A stretch of DNA of 64,000 nucleotides, from assembly GCF_029909975.1 (NCBI RefSeq), contig NZ_CP094516.1:62001-126000 (forward strand), in the 5' to 3' direction. Under the pieces are notes generated by a model. The model saw nothing but the letters and a program-made list of their open reading frames with translations. It searched no databases and had not been told where the DNA came from. Shown here in pieces: positions 22,886 to 30,909 of the stretch; the first letter of the stretch is position 1, and each line of letters starts with the position of its first letter. The DNA is from Bradyrhizobium sp. ISRA430. Its GTDB lineage: Bacteria > Pseudomonadota > Alphaproteobacteria > Rhizobiales > Xanthobacteraceae. A program made the position numbers and the translations under genes.

Positions 22886-23857
22886 TTACTCGGTGGCCTC
22901 CAATGCGTGCACCGAGAACATCTTTGCCGCATCCGTCCAGGTCTCGCGCAACCGCCAGCCGGCGCCCCGCGCCAGCGCAGCGAAGCGCTCGAGGCTGTAT
23001 TTGTAGCTGCTCTCGGTGTGGATGCTTTCACCCGGCCGGAACGAGAAGCTCGTTCCCAGCATGCGCACGGTCTGGCTCTTCTTGCTGATCAGATGCATCT
23101 CGATGCGGTGCCGCTCGCGATTGTAGATCGCGCGATGGGTGAAGCCGGACAGATCGAAATTGCCGCCGAGCTCGCGGTTGATCCGCACCAGCACATTGAG
23201 ATTGAAGCGGGCGGTGACGCCGGCGGCATCGTTGTAGGCGTCGTAGAGCACCCGCTCGTCTTTCTCGAGGTCGGCGCCGATGATCATCAGCGCGCCCTGA
23301 CCGAGGATCTCGCGCGCGCTTCTGAGAAAGGCCTGGGCTTCCTGCGGCTCGAAATTGCCGATGGTTGAACCCGGGAAAAACCCGACCTTGGGCATCGATG
23401 CGACCGCCCTGGGCAGCTCGAATGGCGTGGTGAAGTCCGCGGCCACCGGATAGATGCTGAGCGAAGCAAAGTCCCGCTTGAGGCCGCTCGCTTGCGCCTT
23501 AAGGAAGTCGCCGGAAATGTCGACCGGCACATAGGCGGCGAACTTGCAGTGCTTGAGCAGCAGGCGGACTTTTGTGGTCGCACCTGCGCCGAACTCGACC
23601 AGTGCGGCATGCTCCGGAATGATCTTCGCAATCTCGCTGCCGCGCTCCTTCAGGATCGCAAGCTCGGTGCGCGTCGGATAGTACTCCGGCAGGCGTGTGA
23701 TCGCCTCGAACAATTCCGATCCCGCCGCGTCGTAGAAATATTTCGGCGACAGTTTTTTCGGCTGCCGCGATAGGTCCTCGATGGCCTCGCGGGCGAACGC
23801 GGTGGTCTGCTCGTCGGGAAGATGGGCCTCGGCCAAAGCGCTGGCGTGCACATTCAT
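22886..23857 (-). CDS. egtD: L-histidine N-alpha-methyltransferase, ergothioneine biosynthesis
   Basis: A 323-residue SAM-dependent enzyme that trimethylates histidine to hercynine. KKLSPKYFYDAAGSELFEAI and LPEYYPTRTELAIL are signature N-terminal segments. LVEFGAGATTKVRLLL is the SAM-binding loop and FFPGSTIGNFEPQEA is characteristic of EgtD. It ends FSVHALEATE. It follows egtB by 51 bases and is presumably in the same transcript. Confidence 0.95.
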   Translation of the reverse strand: MNVHASALAEAHLPDEQTTAFAREAIEDLSRQPKKLSPKYFYDAAGSELFEAITRLPEYYPTRTELAILKERGSEIAKIIPEHAALVEFGAGATTKVRLLLKHCKFAAYVPVDISGDFLKAQASGLKRDFASLSIYPVAADFTTPFELPRAVASMPKVGFFPGSTIGNFEPQEAQAFLRSAREILGQGALMIIGADLEKDERVLYDAYNDAAGVTARFNLNVLVRINRELGGNFDLSGFTHRAIYNRERHRIEMHLISKKSQTVRMLGTSFSFRPGESIHTESSYKYSLERFAALARGAGWRLRETWTDAAKMFSVHALEATE

Positions 23858-23908
23858 GATACTCTCCTGAACGCGCTGTCCGGCGCGCGGTTGTCGTCGG
23901 ATGAGAAC

Positions 23909-25156
23909 TCAGTCGTAGTCGGCGAGCCGCAATCCCGTGAATTGCCAACGGTGGTGGGGATAGAAGAAATTGCGATAAGTAATACGGCTGTGCCCGCTCG
24001 GGGTTGCAAGCGAGGAGCCGCGCAGCACGAACTGGTTGACCATGAACTTGCCGTTATACTCGCCAAGCGCCCCTTCGATCGCGCGATAGCCGGGGTAGGG
24101 CGAATATGAGCTGCGCGTCCATTGCCAGACGATGCCGAAGGCGTCGTTGAGCTGGCCGGCGCGGGCGGCGACCTCCCATTCCATCTCGGTCGGCAGATGC
24201 TTTCCGGCCCAGCGCGCGAATGCATCCGCCTCGTAGTAGCTGACGTGGCAGACGGGCGCGTCGGGATCGACCGGCTTAAGGCCGGCCAGCGTCATCATAT
24301 GCCACGCGCCATCGACCTCGCGCCAATGACCCGGGGCGTCCCAGCCCTCGTTGTTCACGGCGGCAAAGCCATCCATGAGCCATAGCGTCGCGGTCCGATA
24401 GCCGCCGTCGCGCATGAAGGCGAGCCATTCGCCGTTGGTCACGAGATTGCGCGCGATCCTGACCGGACCGACGAGCGCACGGTGCGCGGGCTTCTCGTTG
24501 TCGAAATGGAAGCTGTCGCCGGCATGCCCGATGCTGTGGATGCCCTCGTTGAGCGTCAGCCACGCCTCGCCCGCCCGTGTTGCAGCCGGGAAGCGCCACT
24601 CTGCATCGTAGGCCGGTAGCACCGGATTCTGCGCAAACGCGTGCAGGATGTCGGTGAACATCAATTCCTGATGCTGTTGCTCATGATTGAGGCCGACCTC
24701 GAGCAGCGGCGCGATTGAGCGGAGCTTGTCCGCATCGGCCTCGCGGAAGAATTTCACCACCGCTTCATCGACATATTTGCGATATGCGGTGATCTGATCG
24801 GCGCTCGGGCGCGTGATGTCGCCGCGGCGATGCCGGGCGTGACGGGGGCCGGCGCTGACGTAATAAGAATTGAACAGGAACGCGAAGTCGCGATGAAACG
24901 GCCGGTAGTCGGGACAATGTTCGCCGAGCAAAAACTGCTCGAAAAACCACGTCGTATGCGCCCGGTGCCATTTCGCAGGACTCGCATCCGGCATGGACTG
25001 GATCTGCTGGTCCTCGGGCGAAAGCGGCGCGGCACGGCGCTCGGTCTCGCTGCGGACGGCGAGAAACGCCTCCTCCAGTGTCTGGGCGAGGCCGCCCGGC
25101 ACGGACGATGGTGACGAAAGCGGTGGCGTGGTCGTGGCGGAGGCTTGTTTCGTCAC
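23909..25156 (-). CDS. egtB: Ergothioneine biosynthesis sulfoxide synthase EgtB
   Basis: A 415-residue nonheme iron enzyme that joins hercynine and a thiol (gamma-glutamylcysteine or cysteine) using O2. The N-terminal DinB-like half has KWHRAHTTWFFEQFLL and the iron-ligand helix LNHEQQHQELMFTDI. The C-terminal formylglycine-generating-enzyme-like half has CHVSYYEADAFARWAGKHLP, PTEMEWEVAARAG and FVLRGSSLATP. Start: GTG at 25156, with GGAGAAACAC immediately ahead. The TTG at 25207 lies upstream of the EcfG promoter and is not used. No egtC or egtA is seen nearby. Confidence 0.95.
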   Translation of the reverse strand: MTKQASATTTPPLSSPSSVPGGLAQTLEEAFLAVRSETERRAAPLSPEDQQIQSMPDASPAKWHRAHTTWFFEQFLLGEHCPDYRPFHRDFAFLFNSYYVSAGPRHARHRRGDITRPSADQITAYRKYVDEAVVKFFREADADKLRSIAPLLEVGLNHEQQHQELMFTDILHAFAQNPVLPAYDAEWRFPAATRAGEAWLTLNEGIHSIGHAGDSFHFDNEKPAHRALVGPVRIARNLVTNGEWLAFMRDGGYRTATLWLMDGFAAVNNEGWDAPGHWREVDGAWHMMTLAGLKPVDPDAPVCHVSYYEADAFARWAGKHLPTEMEWEVAARAGQLNDAFGIVWQWTRSSYSPYPGYRAIEGALGEYNGKFMVNQFVLRGSSLATPSGHSRITYRNFFYPHHRWQFTGLRLADYD

Positions 25157-25180
25157 GTGTTTCTCCAGACAGGACAAGAG

Positions 25181-25205
25181 AACGTTGGTGGCGTAGTCCG
25201 GTTCC
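25181..25205 (-). promoter_or_regulatory. EcfG-type (general stress) promoter of egtB-egtD
   Basis: On the minus strand GGAAC (25201-25205), exactly 16 bases, then CGTT (25181-25184), a perfect match to the alphaproteobacterial EcfG consensus. Transcription would begin near 25174, giving an 18-base leader that contains the GGAG ribosome binding site and the GTG start at 25156. This places ergothioneine synthesis in the general stress regulon; that regulatory conclusion is inference. Confidence 0.65.
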
Positions 25206-25341
25206 AAAATTCAGGTTCGTCCTAGATAGGGCCTCCGTTACGGGATAAAAGTCCTCCCCGGCGATGATATTGGCGTCATCAGCCCATCGCCCCGCCGGGC
25301 TCCCGAGGGGGCGCCGGGAGCCTCGTCGCCGCCATTTTACT

Positions 25342-25370
25342 TTGGATGCACAATAGTTTGGGCTACATAT
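25342..25370 (+). promoter_or_regulatory. Putative sigma-70-type promoter of grxD
   Basis: TTGGAT (25342-25347), 17 bases, ACATAT (25365-25370), about 70 bases before the glutaredoxin start in a locally AT-richer stretch. A GC-rich hairpin (GGCTCCCG facing CGGGAGCC, 25298-25322) lies just upstream and separates it from the divergent egtB promoter. Confidence 0.35.
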
Positions 25371-25445
25371 ATAGGCAGGATCGGGTTAAATCGGCGGAGC
25401 CGCCCGAAGCGATTGTTGAGGGCTCCGCCCCAGAAGGACATGGAT

Positions 25446-25778
25446 ATGAGCATCGAGGAATTCATCGACAGCGAAGTGAAGTCGAACGACGTGGTTCTGT
25501 TCATGAAGGGCACGCCGCAGTTTCCGCAGTGCGGTTTTTCCGGCCAGGTCGTCCAGATCCTCGATCATCTCGGGGTCGGCTATAAGGGTCTCAACGTTCT
25601 CGAATCCGCCGAGCTGCGCAACGGCATCAAAGTCTATTCGAACTGGCCGACCATCCCGCAGCTCTATGTGAAGGGCGAGTTCGTCGGCGGCTGTGACATC
25701 GTCCGCGAAATGTTTCAGGCCGGCGAGTTGCAGCAGCTCTTCTCGGACAAGGGCGTCGCGGTCAACGCCGCGGTCTGA
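25446..25778 (+). CDS. grxD: Monothiol glutaredoxin (Grx4/GrxD type)
   Basis: A 110-residue CGFS-type glutaredoxin that carries [2Fe-2S] clusters, usually with Bol[21 protein letters not shown] leads to [19 protein letters not shown] with active Cys29. [20 protein letters not shown] holds the cis-Pro glutathione site. ATG at 25446 is preferred, with AGAAGGA 8 bases upstream; ATG at 25440 is in the same frame. The macrodomain gene starts 3 bases after the stop. Confidence 0.95.
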   Translation: MSIEEFIDSEVKSNDVVLFMKGTPQFPQCGFSGQVVQILDHLGVGYKGLNVLESAELRNGIKVYSNWPTIPQLYVKGEFVGGCDIVREMFQAGELQQLFSDKGVAVNAAV

Positions 25779-25781
25779 CGC

Positions 25782-26336
25782 ATGCCGGAGCTGACGTGCC
25801 GGATTGGCGGCGCCCAGCTCGAGATCATTGTTGCCGACATCACAACGCTGAGCGTTGACGCCATCGTCAACGCGGCCAACACGTCGCTCCTCGGCGGGGG
25901 CGGCGTGGATGGAGCGATCCATCGGGCAGCCGGTCCCGAACTCGTCGCCGAATGCCGCATGCTCCATGGCTGCAAGACAGGCGACGCCAAGATCACCAAG
26001 GGTTATCGGCTCAAGGCCGCCCACGTGATCCACACGGTGGGACCGGTGTGGAACGATGGTACAAGCGGCGAGGACGATCTGCTCGCCTCCTGCTATCGTC
26101 GATCTCTGGCGCTGTGCCGGAAGCATGAGCTGACTTCGGTGGCGTTTCCCGCAATTTCGACCGGCGTCTACCGCTTCCCCGCCGACCGGGCCGCCGATAT
26201 TGCCGTCCGCACCACGATCGAAGCGCTGCCGGGGGCGCCTTCCGTCACCCGCGTCGTGTTTTGCTGCTTCTCGGAGCCGAGCGCCGCCCTCCATGCCGAG
26301 GCACTCAATCGGCACAGCGGCTCTTGTGCCGACTGA
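25782..26336 (+). CDS. Macrodomain protein (O-acetyl-ADP-ribose deacetylase / ADP-ribosylhydrolase type)
   Basis: A 184-residue MacroD-like protein. [20 protein letters not shown] with IHRAAGPEL is the catalytic loop 1 region, then [19 protein letters not shown], and loop 2 [15 protein letters not shown]. This matches enzymes that hydrolyse O-acetyl-ADP-ribose or mono-ADP-ribose on Asp/Glu. It is 3 bases downstream of grxD, so the two are likely co-transcribed. The cellular target is unknown. Confidence 0.92.
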   Translation: MPELTCRIGGAQLEIIVADITTLSVDAIVNAANTSLLGGGGVDGAIHRAAGPELVAECRMLHGCKTGDAKITKGYRLKAAHVIHTVGPVWNDGTSGEDDLLASCYRRSLALCRKHELTSVAFPAISTGVYRFPADRAADIAVRTTIEALPGAPSVTRVVFCCFSEPSAALHAEALNRHSGSCAD

Positions 26337-26379
26337 GCCGGTCAGTACACTCCGCCGGACCATGTTCCGGGGAGGGGAT

Positions 26380-27666
26380 ATGACTTCATATTTTGGGCTG
26401 CGCGCGCTGCTTTGCGGCGCCTTGATATCTTTTGGCACAATATCGCTGGCGCAGGCGGAGGGGACTTACGAAGTTCCGGCCGGCGCGCATTTCAATCAGG
26501 ACAAGCTCGCCAAGATCAGTGAGTTCTTCAAGAACGAGGTTGCCACCGGCAAGATCGCCGGCGCGACGGTGCTGATCCGCCAGCACGGCAAGCCGGTCTA
26601 TCACGAGGCGTTCGGCGTACAGGACGTCATCAGCAAGGCGCCGATCACGGACAAGACGATTTTCCGCCTGTTCTCAATGACCAAGGCGATCACATCGGTG
26701 GTCGCGATGCGATTGATCGAGGACGGCAAGATCAAGCTCGACGATCCCGTCTCGAAATACGTCCCCTCGTTTGCCAATGTGAAGGTCGGCGTCGAGAAGA
26801 AGGCCGAGGACGGCAGTAGGTCGCTCGAGCTGGTGCCGCCCAACCGGCCGCTGACGGTGCGCGACCTGATGACGCACACCTCCGGCGTCACCTATGGCTT
26901 TTATGGCGACAGCTTGGTCCGCAAGGCCTATCGCGACGCCAATATCTATGCGGGCGATTTCGATCTTGCCGAGTTCGCCGAGCGCATCGCCAAGTTGCCG
27001 CTGCACAACCAGCCGGGCGCGCTCTGGCAGTATGGCCATTCCACCGACATCCTGGCGCGCGTCATGGAAGTCGCCACCGGCAAGTCACTGCTCGAGATCG
27101 AGCGGGAAAAGCTGCTCGATCCGCTCGGCATGGTCGATACCGGCTTCTTCGTCACCGATCCGGCGAAGCAGAAGCTTCTGGCGCAGCCTGTGCCGAACGA
27201 CAGCGATTTCCGGGTCGGCCGGATCAACGATCCGACCGTGGTCAAGAAGTGGCAGTCCGCCAGCGGCGGTATGGTCTCGACCATGGCGGATTACGAACGC
27301 TTTGCGCAGATGCTGCTCAACGGCGGCAGCCTCGACGGCAAGACCATTCTCAAGCCGGAGACGTTCAAGCTGATGGTGACCGACCAAGTCGGCCCGAACT
27401 CGGGCGTCGATCGCGATTACTTCTACTTCCCCGGCGATGGCTTCGGCTTCGGGCTCGGGCTTGCGGTTCGCACCGATCCCGGCAACGCCAAGCCGCCACC
27501 GCCCGGCGATCTCGGCGAATTGAAGTGGGATGGCGCCTCCGGCTGCTATTTCGTGATCGACCCCAAGCAGGACATGTTCTTCGTCCTCTTGGAGCAGACC
27601 CCGACCGAGCGCCAGCGCGTGCAGCGGACACTGAAGCAGTTGGTTTATGAAGCGATGGAGAAGTGA
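26380..27666 (+). CDS. Beta-lactamase-fold serine hydrolase, exported (copy 1)
   Basis: A 428-residue class C beta-lactamase/esterase-family protein with a signal peptide (MTSYFGLRALLCGALISFGT, cleaved after LAQA). The nucleophile motif is SMTK (FRLFSMTKAI), the Tyr motif is YGHS (WQYGHSTDILARV), and HTSG is in DLMTHTSGVTYGF. These proteins are usually esterases or peptidases, not antibiotic-resistance enzymes. ATG at 26380 follows GGAGGGGAT. A paralogue starts 1 base after its stop. Confidence 0.88.
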   Translation: MTSYFGLRALLCGALISFGTISLAQAEGTYEVPAGAHFNQDKLAKISEFFKNEVATGKIAGATVLIRQHGKPVYHEAFGVQDVISKAPITDKTIFRLFSMTKAITSVVAMRLIEDGKIKLDDPVSKYVPSFANVKVGVEKKAEDGSRSLELVPPNRPLTVRDLMTHTSGVTYGFYGDSLVRKAYRDANIYAGDFDLAEFAERIAKLPLHNQPGALWQYGHSTDILARVMEVATGKSLLEIEREKLLDPLGMVDTGFFVTDPAKQKLLAQPVPNDSDFRVGRINDPTVVKKWQSASGGMVSTMADYERFAQMLLNGGSLDGKTILKPETFKLMVTDQVGPNSGVDRDYFYFPGDGFGFGLGLAVRTDPGNAKPPPPGDLGELKWDGASGCYFVIDPKQDMFFVLLEQTPTERQRVQRTLKQLVYEAMEK

Positions 27667-27667
27667 C

Positions 27668-28930
27668 ATGTGCGGGCGCCGCGCGCTCATCGCGGCGCTC
27701 GTCCTACTGTTCGGTGCAATCGGTGCGCAGGCGGGCTCCGAGCGACGCGTTGCGCACAATTTCTCGCCCGAAGGGCTGGCAAAGGTCTCCGACTACATCA
27801 GGAACGAGATCGCGACCGGCAAGATTCCCGGCGCCATTCTGCTGCTGCAGCAGCACGGCAAGCCGATCTACTACGAGAATTTCGGCGTCCGTGATGTCGC
27901 GACCGAGATTTCGATGAGCGCGGACACGATCTTCCGTCTCTATTCGATGTCGAAGCCGATCACCTCCGTTATGGTGATGATGCTGGTCGAGGAGGGCAAG
28001 CTCGCGCTCGACGATCCCGTCTCGAAATACATTCCGGCCTTTGCCGGCATGAAGGTCGGCGTCGAGACCGAGGCCGAGGACGGCAAGACCGCGCTGGTAT
28101 TGGAGCCGCTCAATCGTCCGATCACGATCAAGGATCTGCTGCGTCACACTTCCGGGCTGCCCTATGGCTATTATGGCGGCGGCGCGGTGCACCAGCTCTA
28201 TGCAGAGGCCAACCTCTTCAACGGCGATCTCACCAATGCCGACTTCGTCGCGAAGATCGCCACGCTGCCACTGGCCGAGCAGCCGGGCACGGTGTGGGAC
28301 TACGGCTATTCCACCGACGTGCTCGGTCGTGTCGTCGAGGTGATCTCGGGGAAAACGCTGCTGCAGTTCGAGAAGGAGCGGTTGCTCGATCCGCTCGGGA
28401 TGAGCGAGACTGCATTCTACGTTGCCGATCCCGCCAAATTTTCGCGCATTGCCGAGCCGATGCCGGATGACCGCAACATCAATCCGACGACGCAGGTCCG
28501 CGACATCAGGCGACCGCTGAAATGGCAATCGGGCGGCGGCGGCATGGTCGGCACAGTCGGCGACTACGCCCGTTTCGCGCAGATGCTGCTGAATGGCGGC
28601 ACCTATGAAGGTCGGCGCTATCTGAAGCCCGAGACCATCGCATTGATGGCGTCGGATCATATCGGGCCTGAGACAAGGATCGCGCGCGACCAGAACTATT
28701 ATCCGGGCGCAACCAGCGGTTTCGGCTTCGGCTTTGCGGTGCGCACCTCGGTGCCGCCGACCACCTCGTGGCCGCTCGGCGAGTATCGCTGGGACGGCGT
28801 GGGCGGCACCTTCTTCTTCATCGATCCCGAGGACGACCTGTTCGGGATCTTCATGGTGCAGACCCCATCGCAGCGCGGCCGGATTCAACTGGCGCTGAAG
28901 ACGCTGATCTATCAGGCCATGGGGCGCTGA
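27668..28930 (+). CDS. Beta-lactamase-fold serine hydrolase, exported (copy 2)
   Basis: A 420-residue paralogue of the preceding gene, with signal peptide MCGRRALIAALVLLFGAIGA. Motifs correspond one to one: SMSK (FRLYSMSKPI), YGYS (WDYGYSTDVLGRV), HTSG (HTSGLPYGYYGG). A block around LDDPVSKY is identical in DNA over about two dozen bases. ATG at 27668 has GGAGAAGTGAC ahead, built from the end of copy 1. Tandem duplication is evident; substrates are unknown. Confidence 0.88.
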   Translation: MCGRRALIAALVLLFGAIGAQAGSERRVAHNFSPEGLAKVSDYIRNEIATGKIPGAILLLQQHGKPIYYENFGVRDVATEISMSADTIFRLYSMSKPITSVMVMMLVEEGKLALDDPVSKYIPAFAGMKVGVETEAEDGKTALVLEPLNRPITIKDLLRHTSGLPYGYYGGGAVHQLYAEANLFNGDLTNADFVAKIATLPLAEQPGTVWDYGYSTDVLGRVVEVISGKTLLQFEKERLLDPLGMSETAFYVADPAKFSRIAEPMPDDRNINPTTQVRDIRRPLKWQSGGGGMVGTVGDYARFAQMLLNGGTYEGRRYLKPETIALMASDHIGPETRIARDQNYYPGATSGFGFGFAVRTSVPPTTSWPLGEYRWDGVGGTFFFIDPEDDLFGIFMVQTPSQRGRIQLALKTLIYQAMGR

Positions 28931-28933
28931 GCG

Positions 28934-30001
28934 CTACGCGCCGCGTACGATCTCGCGGACGTGGCCGATCGTCTCCTCGATCTGGCTCGCGGTGACGTCG
29001 AGATGCGTGCAGGCGCGGATGCGCCCATCCATCATCGCGAGCATCACGCCGCGCTGGCGTAACGCCGCAATCATCTTGTCGCCGGGAATGCCGGCGCCGT
29101 CCGGCTTGAAGAACACAAGGTTGGTCTCGGGCTCCTGCACGTCGATGCCTGCGATCTGCGACAGCCCGCGTGCCAGCGCGCGTGCATTGGCATGGTCGTC
29201 GGCAAGCCGCTCGACGTGATGGTCGAGCGCGTAGATGCAGGCGGCCGCACAGATGCCGGCCTGTCGCATCGAGCCGCCGAGGCGCTGCTTCCACTGCCAG
29301 ACCGCGTCGATGAAGGCGCGCGAACCCGCGAGCGCGCCGCCGATCGGTGCGCCGAGGCCCTTGGAGAAGTCGATCCAGGCCGAGTCCCAGCCGGCGGTCA
29401 TGTCGCGCGCGGAGATGCCGGTCGCGACCGTGGCGTTCAGGAGGCGCGCACCGTCCATGTGGGTGGCGAGGCCGTTTGCTTTCGCGATGGCGACGATCTC
29501 GTCCAGCGCCGCTTTCTTCCAGATCGTGCCGCCGCCGATATTGGCGGTCTGCTCGACGCTGACGATCGTCTGCGAGGGCTGGTAGCGGGTGCGCGGATGG
29601 AGCGCCTTGCGGAACGTCTCCGGCGTGAACTGGCCGTCGGGGCCCTTTAGTTGCGTAACCTGGAAGCCGCCGAGCGCGGCGTGGGCGCCGCCCTCGCGGG
29701 CGATGATATGCGCGGTCTCATGCGCGAGGATCTCGTCGCCGGGACGGCAGTGCACCAGCGTTGCCGTGACGTTGCACATCGTGCCCGACGGCATGAACAC
29801 CGCGGCCTCCTTGCCTAGGAGATCGGCGACGCGTTCGCACAGCGCGTTCACGGTCGGATCATCGCCGACCTGCTCGTCGCCGACTTCGGCGCGCGCGATC
29901 GCCTCGCGCATGGCAGCGGTCGGCCGCGTCTGCGTGTCCGAGAGCAGGTTGACGCGCACCGGCGGCGCCTTGGGATCGACGGGGGGAGGGGTGTAGAGCA
30001 T
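28934..30001 (-). CDS. Low-specificity L-threonine aldolase (beta-eliminating lyase family)
   Basis: A 355-residue PLP enzyme splitting threonine or allo-threonine to glycine and acetaldehyde. RVNLLSDTQTRPTAAMREAI, AEVGDEQVGDDPTVNALCER and FMPSGTMCNVTA match the family. The PLP lysine is in IDFSKGLGAPIGGAL. ATG at 30001, with AGGAGGCGCCCC directly ahead. It lies downstream of rpsD on the same strand, beyond a terminator, and is convergent with the beta-lactamase pair (3-base gap). Confidence 0.9.
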   Translation of the reverse strand: MLYTPPPVDPKAPPVRVNLLSDTQTRPTAAMREAIARAEVGDEQVGDDPTVNALCERVADLLGKEAAVFMPSGTMCNVTATLVHCRPGDEILAHETAHIIAREGGAHAALGGFQVTQLKGPDGQFTPETFRKALHPRTRYQPSQTIVSVEQTANIGGGTIWKKAALDEIVAIAKANGLATHMDGARLLNATVATGISARDMTAGWDSAWIDFSKGLGAPIGGALAGSRAFIDAVWQWKQRLGGSMRQAGICAAACIYALDHHVERLADDHANARALARGLSQIAGIDVQEPETNLVFFKPDGAGIPGDKMIAALRQRGVMLAMMDGRIRACTHLDVTASQIEETIGHVREIVRGA

Positions 30002-30047
30002 GGGGCGCCTCCTGACGGCGGGACGGCCACTGAGGTGGCTCTTAAGC

Positions 30048-30072
30048 AAAAAGGCCCCGGCGAACCGGGGCC
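30048..30072 (-). terminator. Rho-independent terminator of rpsD
   Basis: On the minus strand a GGCCCCGG-TTCG-CCGGGGCC hairpin (30053-30072) is followed by TTTTT (30048-30052), 16 bases after the rpsD stop codon. Confidence 0.85.
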
Positions 30073-30087
30073 TTTCGAATTTCGTTA

Positions 30088-30705
30088 TTAGCGCGAATAG
30101 AATTCGACGACCAGATGGGGCTCCATCTGCACCGGGAACGGTACGTCGGAGAGGCCGGGGATGCGCGCGTATTTTGCGGTCATCTTACCGTGGTCGACTT
30201 CGAGATAGTCGGGCACGTCGCGCTCGGCGAGCTGGCTCGCCTCCAGCACGTGGGCGAGCTGCTTGGAGGCTTCCTTGACCTCGATCACGTCGCCGACCTT
30301 GAGCTGGTAGCTCGAGATGTTGACCTTGCGGCCGTTCACCTTGATGTGGCCGTGGTTGATGAACTGACGCGCGGCGAAGATCGTGGAGACGAACTTGGCG
30401 CGGTAGACGACCGCATCGAGACGGCGCTCGAGCAGGCCGATCAGGTTCTCGCCGGTGTCACCCTTGAGGCGGCTCGCCTCGACATAGATGCCGTGGAACT
30501 GGCGCTCGGAGATGTTGGCGTAGTAGCCCTTCAGCTTCTGCTTGGCGCGGAGCTGCACGCCGAAGTCGGAGAGCTTGCCCTTGCGGCGCTGGCCATGCTG
30601 GCCGGGGCCGTATTCGCGGCGGTTCACGGGGCTCTTCGGGCGGCCCCAGATGTTCTGGCCCATACGGCGATCGATCTTGTACTTCGCCTCACTGCGCTTA
30701 GTCAT
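30088..30705 (-). CDS. rpsD: 30S ribosomal protein S4
   Basis: A 205-residue primary 16S rRNA-binding protein of the small subunit. [40 protein letters not shown] and the S4 RNA-binding motif [12 protein letters not shown], then [19 protein letters not shown]. It ends VVEFYSR as usual. In many bacteria S4 regulates its own operon; here rpsD is monocistronic, with its own promoter, a roughly 150-base structured leader and a strong terminator. Confidence 0.98.
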   Translation of the reverse strand: MTKRSEAKYKIDRRMGQNIWGRPKSPVNRREYGPGQHGQRRKGKLSDFGVQLRAKQKLKGYYANISERQFHGIYVEASRLKGDTGENLIGLLERRLDAVVYRAKFVSTIFAARQFINHGHIKVNGRKVNISSYQLKVGDVIEVKEASKQLAHVLEASQLAERDVPDYLEVDHGKMTAKYARIPGLSDVPFPVQMEPHLVVEFYSR

Positions 30706-30816
30706 CGCGTCCTCTTAGGGTTCATGATTTGAGGAGACGCGCCCTCCTGTGTGACGGGCTAGCCCGGCACCGACAGGTCCAATCCCCAAAGCTTGGAAAG
30801 GAACAGGACCACGGGT

Positions 30817-30851
30817 CGCGAAACGCTTCGCGGGCCGAAATCGGCCCGCGA
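30817..30851 (-). promoter_or_regulatory. Overlapping hairpins at the 5' end of the rpsD leader
   Basis: On the minus strand a perfect 11-base-pair stem TCGCGGGCCGA-TT-TCGGCCCGCGA (30828-30851) starts about 4 bases from the predicted transcript start. Its 3' arm shares CGCGA with a second stem CGCGAA-GCGT-TTCGCG (30817-30832). The two cannot form completely at once. No U tract follows, so it is not a terminator for the upstream gene. A role in S4 control or mRNA stability is inference. Confidence 0.5.
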
Positions 30852-30861
30852 GCAGGGGGGC

Positions 30862-30890
30862 TTTTAGGGGAGTTTGGGCTGTCCTGTCAA
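30862..30890 (-). promoter_or_regulatory. Putative sigma-70-type promoter of rpsD
   Basis: TTGACA (30885-30890), 17 bases, CTAAAA (30862-30867) on the minus strand. Predicted start near 30855, giving a 150-base leader before the rpsD ATG at 30705. It lies directly after the end of the preceding acyltransferase gene. Confidence 0.6.
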
Positions 30891-30909
30891 CGCGAATAGC
30901 CCGCCGCCG

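Noticed and set aside
25157..25207. Longer EgtB starting at TTG 25207
   Set aside because: The extra 17 codons overlie the EcfG promoter and lack a ribosome binding site, while the GTG at 25156 has GGAG at the right distance.
26380..28930. Antibiotic-resistance beta-lactamases
   Set aside because: SxxK and Tyr motifs are present, but overall features (FRLFSMTKAI, long C-terminal domain) are those of the large esterase/peptidase branch. No AmpR-type regulator is adjacent.
30828..30851. Terminator of the E2-type acyltransferase gene
   Set aside because: The stem is strong, but no U tract follows and a good rpsD promoter lies between it and that gene, so it belongs to the rpsD leader.
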